Under the pieces are notes generated by a model. That model ran no database searches. It was not told the origin of the DNA and saw only the letters and a program-made list of their open reading frames with translations. DNA of 64,000 nt from Thalassia testudinum (Eukaryota; Streptophyta; Magnoliopsida; Alismatales; Hydrocharitaceae). Where the stretch lies: assembly GCA_037157565.1 (NCBI GenBank), contig JAZHRO010000056.1, positions 32,053,501-32,117,500 on the forward strand, given 5' to 3'. This document shows positions 47,395 through 58,195 of the stretch, one piece after another (positions within the stretch are counted from its first letter, which is position 1; the number at the start of each line of letters is the position of its first letter). Position numbers and translations under genes: made by a program.

Positions 47395-47413
47395 GCTATT
47401 GTAAGACGATAGC
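47395..47413 (+). promoter_or_regulatory. LINE-2 3'-terminal stem-loop
   Basis: GCTATTG pairs with CGATAGC across a 5-nt loop. The one difference from LINE-1 still allows a G-U pair in RNA. It lies about 15 bases before the A tail. Confidence 0.6.
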
Positions 47414-47442
47414 TCTCCTTTCTACTTCAAAAAAGAAAAAAA

Positions 47443-48489
47443 GATTGGGCTTACATGAACGGAAATTCCTCAGAGAATCTCCCTATCAAATTTAAGAGGA
47501 ATTATTTGAGGAATCAAGGAGATATCCCCCTCAAATCCTCACCAGAGTAGGATTCTTCCATTGTAATGGCAGAGGGACCTAATTGAAAAGAATGACGAGG
47601 AAGATAGGGGGTGTCTGCAAGAGTTTTGAAAAGCTAGGGGTCTAAATGTAATTAGGTTGGACTGTTTTGCAAAGTAGGTCAAGGTGAACTTCCGTTAGGT
47701 CCAAATTCTGGTATAAACCTAATTTGAACCTAAGGAATCCAATGGTGAAGTTAAATTTTAGGTTTGACCACATTTGACTGGGTATTTTACACAAAAACCC
47801 AATTTAGGGTAAATATTTGACTAGGACCCTCATTTAGGTCAAAATAGGTTCTAAAGGCCGAATTGAAGGTTCTAAACCCTAGAAGATATTTTTCCATGAA
47901 TTTTAGAAGGTTTAGTTAAATTTTATCCTGACTAGAACCTTGTTAAATTAAGTGGGTCTGTTTTAGGATTACAAAAAGTCATTTAATTCCCAATTTTCAC
48001 ATTAACACTTTTCTGTTTGAACCAACCCACTTTTTATCTTGTTAAGACTATTTGACCTTTGTTTAGCCGTTGAGAAATCCTGTTGTTGTACTGCAATGGT
48101 AAGATTGTAGTTTTACCCCTTGTTTCTTATTTTTCTTTCAAACTGGTTATTCCTTGAGTTAGGCCCTTCGTTTGGTCATGTAGGAGCTTTTGTTCTCTTT
48201 TCTAAGTCAAAATGAGCTAGTTAGGACTCATGATGGTGTTCTCATCATACCTCATGCCTATCTTTTGCGAGTCCCTTAGCAAAATTTTATGGTTTGAACT
48301 TCTATTCTAGACCATGAGTTCCTTTCATATATTATGATGAGTGCTTTTTCTTTTTCTTTTTTATTAGGTTAGAATGCTGACAGTAGGCCTAGAGGTACTC
48401 AAGTACCAACCAAGATCCAAACCTAACCAACTCTAGCCTCAATCCTTCGCAAAGGTTTTTAAGGCCCGCAGGAACATCCTAAGGTTCGT
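47443..48489. other. Unassigned non-coding stretch
   Basis: AT-rich DNA between the LINE-2 tail and the inverted fragment F. No frame, terminal repeat or RNA gene is recognised. Phrases such as GACCTAATTG and GGTCTAAATGTAATTA resemble flanks elsewhere in the window, suggesting old repeat. Confidence 0.35.
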
Positions 48490-49195
48490 TGGACTCCGTG
48501 GTTAAAGCACCTGTGCTTGACACATATTTTAGCCTCAGTTCAGTTTCCAGTGCATTTTTTGTAAGAGAGAGACAAAGGATTTATTTGTTTGGAGAGTTTT
48601 CTCTCTCTTTTCTTTTTATCTCTAGCTTCAGATTGGCTTCTCAATATGGTCTGTATCGGATTCCTCATCCCCATCATCAATCCTCAAAGGTCCCTGGCAA
48701 TCGATGCTTCTTGATAGCACCGCCCATGGCAACCCCCAGAACCATGGCTTTCGAGATTTTGAGATAATCCCACCAAAGGTGTTCTGTAACTAAATCCAGA
48801 CCCTGGTAATCGACATTTCGTGATAATGTCACCCATGGCATCTGAACTAGCAGGGTGCTTATGTGCCCCCAATAGGATATGTAAATATCGTAGGAGACAA
48901 GCACCGAGGAGACGATATGTTGTTACGTATTTTTGAGGGGAATTTCCCACCTCTCCACGCTGGTAACTCGTCCAAATCAACTTGTGTTGATCGGCCACTC
49001 CTAATCTGGGCAACTTTTCTCAGAACATTTAAATGCTTTTCCGTGATTTTGATAGTTATGCGCACTAAACCAGACTGTGTGTTGATTGGGGTACTTAGGT
49101 TACCAAATCCCGCAAACCAAAGGTCAGTTAACAAGGCCGAATACTCCCTAAGCCTTAGACCTAATACTTAAGCTTCGCATTTTGCCCAACCTCTT
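48490..49195 (-). repeat. Fragment F: inverted 3' UTR piece of an Athila-like element
   Basis: Read on the minus strand, this follows the 3' UTR of element D (about 54600-55150) in order. The matches are a TTTGGTTTGCGGGATTTGGTAAC block, a CTCCTCGGTGCTTGTCTCC block, GGGGGCACATAAGC, then three copies of the CATGG...CGATTGCCAGG module (plus-strand 48801-48838, 48742-48773 and 48692-48729). It stops about ten bases short of LTR D. D has therefore inserted into, or recombined beside, an oppositely oriented relative. Confidence 0.72.
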
Positions 49196-49205
49196 GAGGA
49201 TTATT

Positions 49206-51013
49206 GATTAGCCCATATTTATGGGCTATTTAGGTATCTAAATGTCTAGACATTAAGTTAATTTTAACATTTAGATAGCATACATTATGACGTAAATAAA
49301 TTAATTCATATTTTTAGCTTAAGTGCATAATTCATGCATTTAGAATTAACCTAGGGTTGCATACATTTAATTAGTTAATTAATTAGATGCACTATTTTAA
49401 TTAACATAAAAGTTAAGGAGTTATGTATAAATGAACCTAATTATTTTATTCTTTTATTATTCTTCTCCTTTGCAGGTAACTCCTCCGTCTCTGCCTCCTC
49501 CTCCTGTGCATCACATTGATTCTACGGTGTTTTGAATTTCAAATCTTTGTAGCCGTGGCTACAAAAGAGAAGGAAGAGCCCTCCACCCCTTTGTTCCTCA
49601 CTGTGCATTAAGAACTTTGCTTCTCATCCATTCCATACCACCTGCATCCTACCGTGGCAGTGTGACTCCACCACTGTGGGCATGTGGGGTGACATCCCAC
49701 ACTGCCAAGAGTCTCTACAACATCTCCTACCAAGCATGCCTACCACCGCGCGCCATCTGCCCACCGCACGCCTTCACCAGAAGCTCCAACCCGCGCACCA
49801 GCACCTGCACCATCGCGCACCCTCACTTCATCTCCAGCGCACCCTGCCTGCACCTTCATCTCTAGTCCACCCACGCTCTAGCACACCCTGCCAAGCACCC
49901 CAGCCACCGCACACCCTCACCTCAACCAGCACACACGCCAGCACCTGCACACCCTTGCCTGCGCGCCAGCAGCCCCCCCTGCTCCATCAGACCCCACCGC
50001 GTGCCTTCACCCCAACCAGCACGCCTGTGCCTCCTCGCCTTCACTAGAACCTCCAGCTACCTCGCCTAGCCACCTACCCACTGCGAGCTCTCGCCCCAGC
50101 TCCCTCGCCTCATGCCATCAGACCACACCCACGCCTTCACCTCTAGCACACACATGCCCACACGCTAGCAATCCGCTGCTCCAGCGCCTCCCTGCAGCAC
50201 CTACAGCTGACGCCAATAGACCACCTGTGCACCCCGCAGAGCGATGCCCCTCCATGCACCCATACCTCACACGTGCCTGTAGCACCCCCAGCACCCGCGC
50301 GCCGCACCTCCTTACACCTACAGCATGCGCGGCCAGCAGCAGCAACCTCCACCACCGTCACTTCTCTCCTCCGTCTGGCCGACTCCATCCGTCTCGCAAC
50401 TTGCCGTCGCAACCGTTGCAGAGCCCTCGCTCCGACCAATCTATTCCTAGAAGAGTTCCTCGAACAATCTTCTCTCCCATGTGCAAGGAGGAGAGAAGTA
50501 GAATCCTCTGTTTATGGTGAAATTAATAATTACATTTCATGCCATTGCCAAAAAATGAATTTTGATTTATCATTATTTTATTGTGGTAAATTTATGCCTT
50601 CATGCTTATGCTTCTAAAGAATTGCTAAACTTTATTATTCATCTCTATGTGCATTGAATTTAATTTTGAATTACATTTCAATATGCAGGCAAGTGAATAG
50701 TACATGGCGTGCCCTTGCACATGGATAATTTTCTGATGTAAAAATTACATTAACACCCCTTGACTTCATAAATTTAAGGTTTACTTTCAGAGCTACACAG
50801 TCATTGTTTAATCTGGTGAATAGTTTAGCGAACTTGATTTTGACCAAATTGCGAGTTTCAATAAGTCATTGCCTCCCTGTGGACACGACACGCTCTATTG
50901 TGAGTGGTTTAATTTTAAATTTTAATTATTTGTTTAAGTGATTTTCCACCACTTTGATCCTACAATAATAAATCATCTTAATACATTATTGGAAAGCGAA
51001 AACTGAGTTATCA
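49206..51013 (+). repeat. Element D 5' LTR
   Basis: 1808 bp, TGATTAGCCC to GTTATCA. A stem TAGCCCAT/ATGGGCTA lies at 49210-49229. TTTGCAGGTAACTCC near 49472 opens a GC-rich half (49480-50500). CCCTGTGGACACGACACGCTC near 50876 is the Athila-type signature before the 3' end. The Pro/Ser/Thr/His-rich frames of the GC-rich half are not called as genes. Confidence 0.82.
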
Positions 51014-51015
51014 AA

Positions 51016-51033
51016 TGGCGCCGTTGCCGGGGA
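51016..51033 (+). other. Element D primer-binding site
   Basis: TGGCGCCGTTGCCGGGGA, identical to that of element B. Confidence 0.92.
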
Positions 51034-52240
51034 GGCAACAGGCCTATTAGACTCGCATTTATTTAATTATTTGTTCACATTTTATTTGAGGCATATTTAA
51101 ATTTAATTTTCTATTTGGTGCGAGGTACACGTATTTGGAGACATCTTATCGCACCAGCCTTAAAGATCAGGCGATCCTTGACATCGTCGATGGAGTTGCA
51201 ACATTGGGAGAAGGAGCATCACACCCGTATATTCATCTCATTCATTTAGCTGTATATAGATTTTATTTTTTTTTCTTTCTTCTCTTTATTTTAGTACATT
51301 CATTTGGAAAACCCTTGTTTTAGGGTACAGTTGAGGGGTTTGTTCCTCGATTTTGTTTTAGGCCCGTGTTGGGTAATTTTTGTGAGCCAGTTCCCTTTTT
51401 CTTTAGATCTAGGTTTTCTTTTGTGAATTGATTTTATTTTTATTGATTGTGCATATAAAAAAAACTAAAAACATGAGGTACCTGCTAGAAGCTACCTACC
51501 CCTAGGTTGTATCATTTAGGATTGAATGAGCAACATCTAGCTCTAATTTCCTGTCTTGTATATTGCATGAATAATGCTGGAATCAGGTATGCACTTCTAA
51601 CTTTGCATTTCTACCTGTCATGCAAATGCATTTGGATTAATTTCAAGACCACCTAATCTGTATTGAATAGATCTAACAAGTGGTCACATATTTTCTGGAA
51701 AAAGTCCTAATTAAAGGAGGGACATTTAAAAACCAAGGATTTAATTTTCAAACTTGGTGTGCGATTCAAAATTCAAAATCTTTTTGCGGTGTATGCACAC
51801 TTATATCTCTTGCACCACGGCACACTTTTAGACACCCCTTAGGTTTGGAACCATTAGGACTAGAGCCTCTTATTACCGAGGTCTGAAGTGACCCAAACTT
51901 TATTTCTGAGGTGAAGTTGCCTCCAAACCTGGTGGATTGAGGGTAGTTAAGAGGCACCGTGAAAGAAATGGTTCAAAGGAAGGGTTTAACCCTACTTGCA
52001 TCCTTCTTTACCGTGTTTAGTGGTGACTATACTTTTTGAGCTTTAGGGAGGATCACCTAAGTCCCAATTAGGTCTTCTTAGGTGATCTGTAGGTCGACAA
52101 TAAGCACGTAAATTGATTGAATAAATTGCATTGTCACCTACAATCCGACTTAAAATCAAAATCCTAAATTGGGAAAGATCTAAAAAGGCCTTTTTGAATT
52201 GTGTTTTGCTTGGGGAATTCTGATTGAGGTGTGAGTTAGA
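51034..52240 (+). other. Element D 5' leader
   Basis: Untranslated. It aligns in blocks with the leader of E (56874-58195): TGCTAGAAGCTACCTACCCC, a GATTGAGCAGCAT-like box, GCTGGAATCAGGTAT, and AAAGGAAGGGTTTAACCCTA followed by TTGCATCC. Confidence 0.65.
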
Positions 52241-53998
52241 ATGGACCACATTGATTTTCATCCTTTCACATCTTGCCCACACCCTTACCCCCACTCTGCA
52301 CTCTTCGATCCCATATGCCGAGATGGTCCATCTTTTAATGGACATAATGACAATCATTGGGATCCGTTTTACTCCTATTATTGGAGTATTGGCCTGGTTA
52401 AGCCCCAAATCAGTGAGCAGATCCTAGGAGCGGGATTTGCTTTGCCCAATATCCCACACACCATAGAAATACTCAACCCACCCTCCCTGAATAATTATAA
52501 TGGTTGGACAGACACTCCTGGGTACTATAAGCCTGAGCCTGACTTCTCTCTTGATAGAAATGATGACCTCTCCTCCTTGAAGATGGAAATATAGAAAATG
52601 CAAGACAAAATGATTGAATTGTTAAGAGAATCTTCGAGAGCAGGCCAACAAGAAAGAGGTGAAATTAGCCACCCAATCTACCCCATTGAGGATGACGTAC
52701 ACCCCTCTACAATTGATGCATGTCCTGTAGGAGAGCTACACTTTAAGTTGGAGGGAAATTTTGGGGATTATGTAAGGGAGAATAGCTACTTTTCAAGGAT
52801 CAATTTTGAAACCTCCCTATTAGATGACACTTCCTTGAGAGGTTCACACGTTACGTGGGAGGAAGATACATATGAAAGTAGCTATGCATTGGATGAAGAA
52901 AGGTGGCAACCTGAGGAAGATGATGATAAGGTTAAGTATCCACCTAAATTATATTGGAGTCAAAAGAAGGGAATGATGGTACCATTGGAAGACCTCGACC
53001 CAGATGATAATATTTTCATGACATTTGATGAAGTTGGTGGAAGTGAAGTTGTTAATCCTATCCTCCCTTCTGATCACGAGATGGAACTCAAGCCCACCCT
53101 TATGGAACCTAACCGTCAACAAATTGACCTATCTGAGGAGTCCAATGTTACCAGTGTAAACCATTTACCTTAGATAGAGTACCCTAGGGGATTTGCTGAG
53201 ATTTTAAATGATTTTAGACCTTGGTTATATGATGAATTGTATGATGAGGAGAAGGATAAATTATATGAGGAACCTACATTCAAAATTTGGAGTGACACTA
53301 AGGGCGATTATGTCTTATTTGAAGAGTTAGCCCCTGAGGATGTCACAAATTTGACCAAATTAGGTTTCCTTAGCACACCCATCGATGATATTTCTCTTCA
53401 TGATAAAATGATGGAAAATTTGGAAGCAACTTGTAAGATTTATGTGGATTCACATATAGACTCCAGGGAAGATTTGAGTAAAGAATAAGAACCCAGAGAT
53501 GACATTGATAAGAAAATCCCTAGATCTGTTGCTTCCAACCTACTTTCATTTGTTTTGAAGTCATCCTCTGATTCACTTATGTCTGAAGGAGAAATTTTGA
53601 CTCCTGATGAAGTGCAATAAGATACTTGTGATAGTGCAAGGAATGTTAGGGATGCAATTGAGGATTTGGAAAGATTGTTAGGGATGGACACCGAGCTAAT
53701 TAAACCCAACCTAGATCTTATGGCTATCCCGCAACCTCGAAACTTGGACACCCTAGACAATCCTTGGCTTAGAGATATGCTCACTTTTGTTATGATCGGG
53801 GGGCTTAACAAACCAATATTTCCTGTAATGGAGTATCGGGTATGGATTGATGATTTCTTTAGTCAATCCATTGCTTTGGGGGTTTATCTCTGTACCATTC
53901 CTTCCCAATCTCTGTTGGAGGATCCTTGTCATCCTTCCCCTACCCCTTTGGAGGTTGTTATGCCAGTTTATCCTTTAGAACCTCTTCTAGTGACCTAG
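52241..53998 (+). pseudogene. Unknown protein frame of element D (about 586 codons, four in-frame stops)
   Basis: One continuous frame from MDHIDFHPFTSCPHPYP to PLEPLLVT, interrupted only by TAG 52592, TAG 53171, TAA 53486 and TAA 53618; no frameshift is needed. Composition is strongly acidic (Asp/Glu) with many Pro, Tyr and Trp. It has no CCHC knuckle, Gag core, DSG/DTG/DLG protease box, RT or integrase motif. Residues near 52941-53010 and 53273-53342 form an internal repeat with pattern W-S-x2-K-G-x2-V-x2-E-x-L-x-P-x-D. No signal peptide or convincing membrane segment is seen. All four stops could come from CAG or CAA by one C-to-T change. It occupies the place of gag-pol. I do not recognise the family; it may be a captured host gene, a highly diverged Gag replacement, or a lineage-specific accessory protein. 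Confidence 0.72.
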
Positions 53999-55257
53999 GA
54001 AGATTTCATTCCCATCTTCGTTGAGCGAGCATTTGCTATTACGATTCATCATCAACTCGCCAATATCCTAAGTTACCTATTTTCTAGGCCAGCATTACTT
54101 TGCTCATTTTTAGGGCCTATTTCTGCAATCCTTGAACCTGATTTATGGGTTCTTTGGCTACTCGGCTGCTTGCAAATTAATGGTAGCCCATCTCTGACCC
54201 AGGTAATATAATTCTTTGCAATGGGGACATTGCAGATTTTAGGCATGGAGGGGTGTACTTGGGGATATACATAGCATTTATACATAGTGCATTCATGCAT
54301 TTAGTTAAGTGCATTCATGCATTTAGTTAAAGCAATCCGCATTGCATACATTTGCACTAAAAGAAAAAAAAAAGTGAGAACAAAGAGAAAAATATTTTGT
54401 AATTATTGAGCCTAATTGGCTGGCCCTGCATTCTTAAGCAAATCAGAACTCTAGGTTAGACTAAGTTGATTCTAGGGTCGAACTTTAGAAGCTAAGTGAG
54501 CTACTAGCTCTAGACCTTTGGGGTCCTTTGTGGACGTAAAAACTTAAGTAGGAGTTAAGTTGCAGACCATTCCTCCAGAGGTTGAGGAAGGAAGGCTAGG
54601 GATTGAGTTAAAAGGTGGGGTAGTACCTGGAGTCTTGTTCTACCTTTTGGTTTACAGGTCCTTGTAACCCAAGCATCCAAATTTCACACACTTGGTCTTG
54701 TGTAAGTAAGTGATCACCTTAATTCCTTTCTTAAAAGAAATTTGGTTCTCTTAGTTTTGACTTAGGAGAGGCTTGAAAACACAATTTGATTAGAAGAGTT
54801 CCTGCCACAGGAGAGGTGGAGTATATACTCACCTTGAGGATGCGATGATAACATATTACCTCCTCGACGCTTGCCTCTTAGGATATCCATCCTACTGGGG
54901 GCATGTAAGCGCATTGTGCAATTCAGGTACCATGGGCAGCCCTGTCTCGAAGTGCCGATTGCCACAGGCCTGAATTCGCTTAAGAAATCCATGGGTGATA
55001 CTATCTCGAAGTGTCGATTGGCAGGAGTTCTAGGGGTCGCTATGGGCGGTGCTATCTAGAAGCATCGAAAGCCAAGCACCCTTCGAGGTACGGTGATGGG
55101 CACAATCAATCCAACACAAACCATGTTGATAGCTGATCCAAGGTTAGACTTAGAGGAATAAAACAAAATATATATATATATTATTCAAAAAAAAAATCTT
55201 TTTTTCCTTTCTAGGTTGGCAGTCATACCAACCTCAAATAACTCAGACAATGCCTAT
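53999..55257 (+). other. Element D 3' UTR with repeated module
   Basis: From 54225 it aligns with E's 3' end (63601 onward): a GGACATTG box, the polypurine-like AGGCATGGAGGGGTG (54241-54255) and an AT-rich stretch. At 54931-54968, 54990-55026 and 55040-55076 there are three copies of a 37-base module of the type CATGGGTGATACTATCTCGA followed by AGTGTCGATTGGCAGG. No coding frame is accepted. Confidence 0.65.
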
Positions 55258-56852
55258 TGATGAGTCCATTAAATTGGACTATTATTAAGCCTAAGTATCT
55301 TTAATTATACAATTTATGTGTGTTAATAATGGTAATTAAGTTATAGAAGATTTATACACCTAATAATTTAAGTCATAACATTCTATAACTTCATAATTCT
55401 ATGATTTTTATGTGCAGGTACTAAAATACACAATGAGCAAGGGTGGGGGGATAAAATTTCCAAAACAACCACAACTCTCTTTTTCCCCTCCCCCGCCGGA
55501 CATTGGGCAAAACTTCTGGTGCCGCCTTTCTCAACAGCCATGACCAGGGATTTTGGAAAATCCCTGATCTCACGCGGAGAGGGGAGAACTTAAAAAGAAT
55601 AGGCGGGGAGAGAAGAAGGCTATCGAGTAAAAGAAGAAAAGAGTGCAATGTGCCGCAGACACTGTGTAACTCGCGTGCACGGTGCCTGCACCTACCAGCT
55701 CACGCGCCTGCAAGCCAAACACCATCAGCACTCTCCTCGTCTCTAGCGCACCGCAGCGTGCGCACCGCTCACGCCACCCCGCAAGCACTCCTACTTCGCC
55801 CGCGCGTCTGCCTCCATCCATCTGCAAGTGCATCCCCCGGTGCACCCACAGGCGCACTCCACCTCTGCCCGCTCCGCCCTCTCTAGAACCAGCACATCCT
55901 CCTCCCCACAGCCCGCACGCCGATCAGTAGGCGCGGCACCACGCGCCCCAGCATCCTCTCCTTGCATGTCCCTGCATTCCCCTCCGCCAGCTCGCTACTG
56001 AAGACGCCCGCACGCCATCACCCCACGCGTGGCACCACGCACCCGGCCGTTCCACCTTCCTGCAAGCGGACAGCAGGCGTCCTACCGCCCTACAGCACCT
56101 ACTCCAACCTCTGCGAGCAACCGCGCGCTCTTCTGCAAACAAGCTGCGCAGCCTTCCGTGCTGCAGCAGGCGCAGCGACGCACCCACCCGGCCTTCACCG
56201 CTCGAACAGCTGCAGCAGCAGCCATGCACAGCAGCCTTCTCCAGCCACCTCCGCCGTCGCCGCTGCCACCGTTGGAGAGCCCCCGTCCTCGCCGTCCTCT
56301 GGAGCCTCGCAACTGCCCCGCCGATGTTCTCTCTCTCGCGCGCGGAAGAGAGAGCAAAACCTCTGTTTTTATTTGAATTATAAATTACATTCAATACCAT
56401 TGCAGGCAATTTCATTCTTTTTATTAATATTATATTCTGGCAGAATTGCATTCATGCACTCACAGTTCTTTTTAATTACATGGTATTAATATTGGTTAGT
56501 TTAAACATTGATTTTGGACTTGATTTAAGTACTAATTGTCTATAGTGCACATCACATGAAAATTGCATTAATTCACCCTAAATTTATAGAGGATTTCTAT
56601 GAGGGAAAACTGCACTTACACCCTTAACCTTTTAGGTTATTACAAACCTACTTTCTTTCACATTTTAAGTCCAATTTGAAAAGGAATTTAGCACTATCCG
56701 AAATAACATTAAATAATTAAGTATTGATTGCATCATTGCCACCCTGTGGACACGACCCGCTCTTCTGCGAGTGTTTATTTTCATTATTTTTTATTAGTCG
56801 ATTTTTCCACCACTTAAATACTATAACGCTAAAGCGAAAATTCGACACGTCA
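55258..56852 (+). repeat. Element E 5' LTR
   Basis: 1595 bp, TGATGAGTCC to ACACGTCA. A stem AGTCCA/TGGACT lies at 55262-55279. ATGTGCAGGTACT lies near 55410, a GC-rich half at about 55480-56350, and CCCTGTGGACACGACCCGCTC near 56743. It has the same architecture as LTR D. Confidence 0.85.
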
Positions 56853-56855
56853 AAT

Positions 56856-56873
56856 TGGCGTCGTTGCCGGGGA
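56856..56873 (+). other. Element E primer-binding site
   Basis: TGGCGTCGTTGCCGGGGA: the Asp-tRNA type with one C-to-T change relative to B and D. Confidence 0.9.
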
Positions 56874-58195
56874 GTGCAACAGATGCAATAGAATTACTTT
56901 ATTATTTTGAATCTTTTGAGTTGTGAAATTATCTAATCATTTTGATTATTGTGCAAGGAATCCACCGAAGCGACGAGGCGCAATAGAGGAGCGTCAGCAA
57001 CCACGAGTTAAGCCACACAAGGAAAAGACGAAGGAGACCAAGATCCTGTTTCGCAGAGGATTCTTTGTCGTCACAATTTAATTCTGTCTTTTCGCCCTTG
57101 TAATTTGGGGTTAAATTTTTTGGGGTTTGTCCCCTCATTCTTTAGCTACTAGGGCTTACAGTATTTCTGGTACATGCGTGAGTATATTTTCTGTTTGCTT
57201 GCTTTTAAAAACCAATAAAAAATATCAAGCTGCCTATTTAGAAGTTGCATGCCCTTAGGTGCGCACATTTAGGGGTGATTGAGCAGCATATTAGATCTTA
57301 TTATTGCATTGCAAGCATCTTAGCACGAAGATTGCTGGAGACAGGTATATCTTTCTAACTTTTGCATCCAGCTTCTGTTTACCCATTTGCATTCTGATTT
57401 AAATTCAAGACCACCAAATTGTTTCAATTTACTAATTAAGTGGTCACATAACTAAAAGCGGAACTAATAATCAGATTCAACCCTAAAAGCAATACACTTT
57501 TGATCTGATTCTAAGGGACTTGTCTGCGATTTCAAAAAGAAATTACAAAGATTTACGGTGTGTTGCACACTTTTGACACTGAGCACGCACATTAGGCACC
57601 ACACTAAGGCTCGATCCGTTAAGGCTATAGGCACCGATCTCTTTATCGGTGCAGACCCTCCTATTGTGCTTTGTGGTAGTGGTGATACTATCTTTTGATC
57701 AAGTGTTTTGATACTCCACGGAGGGGGACACCCCTTAAAGGAACAAAAGAGTAGTTAAGGGGCACCGCATACGCATCGCCTCAAAGGAAGGGTTCGCCCT
57801 ACTTGCATCCCTTTGTTCGTCCTTGGAGTGACTTCTCCCTTGATCACCTGGGAGTATCAGCTAAGCAAAGTATAGGTCCAAGGGCACTCAAAGGTTGAAT
57901 TAAGGCACGTAATTGCAGTGGAAAACTTGTTTGGCCATTTATTTTAACTAATAAAGAAGGTTAAAATTTCAAGTCCACACCCCTCTTATACCACTTACGT
58001 GGGAACGAAGCGATAAGACTTGATCTTTTGACTTATCTTTAGGGTGGAGGTTTGACTTACTCAATAATAAAATAAAAATTTTGCTGAATTGAGCTTTGTA
58101 TGCTTGGTAGACGCTCTCTTGAGGGTAGTCTAGTGTTTGATCCTGAGCCCGAGAGAATTCTTAGGAGAGCTCATCTAGGAGAAGAAAGAGAAGAA
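56874..58195 (+). other. Element E 5' leader
   Basis: Untranslated, homologous in blocks to the leader of D. It contains GTAGTTAAGGGGCACCGC and CAAAGGAAGGGTTCGCCCTA followed by TTGCATCC. Confidence 0.65.

Larger units (their letters stand above)
18877..47442 (+). mobile_element. LINE-2: L1-clade LINE broken by three LTR insertions
   Basis: LINE-2 pieces are 18877-19690, 29610-30442, 41035-41317 and 44020-47442. Together they follow LINE-1 from its 5' end to its 3' end. At the A and B insertions the reading frame is continuous across the junction once LTR element and one TSD copy are removed. The A tail is at about 47429-47442. A target duplication was not resolved: the left flank ends GAGAAAAAA and merges with the A-rich tail. 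In-frame stops, frameshifts and an internal tandem duplication make it inactive apart from the insertions. Confidence 0.92.
49206..55257 (+). mobile_element. Element D: non-autonomous Athila-like LTR element with an unknown long frame
   Basis: 5' LTR (49206-51013), PBS (51016-51033), a leader homologous to that of E, a single long frame 52241-53998 with no gag or pol similarity, then a 3' UTR homologous to E from a GGACATTG...TTAGGCATGG box onward (54225-54255). Its own 3' LTR is not present: at 55258 the LTR of E begins. That LTR is too diverged from LTR D to be its partner. D is therefore either truncated by E's insertion or joined to E by recombination. Confidence 0.78.

Noticed and set aside
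49617..50520. Pro/Thr/His/Ser-rich frames in LTR D
   Set aside because: Low-complexity GC-rich LTR half, frames on both strands, inside a clear LTR.
49206..56852. LTR D and LTR E as the two LTRs of one element
   Set aside because: They share architecture and end motifs but diverge over most of their length and differ by about 200 bp; E's PBS and gag-pol follow the second one directly.
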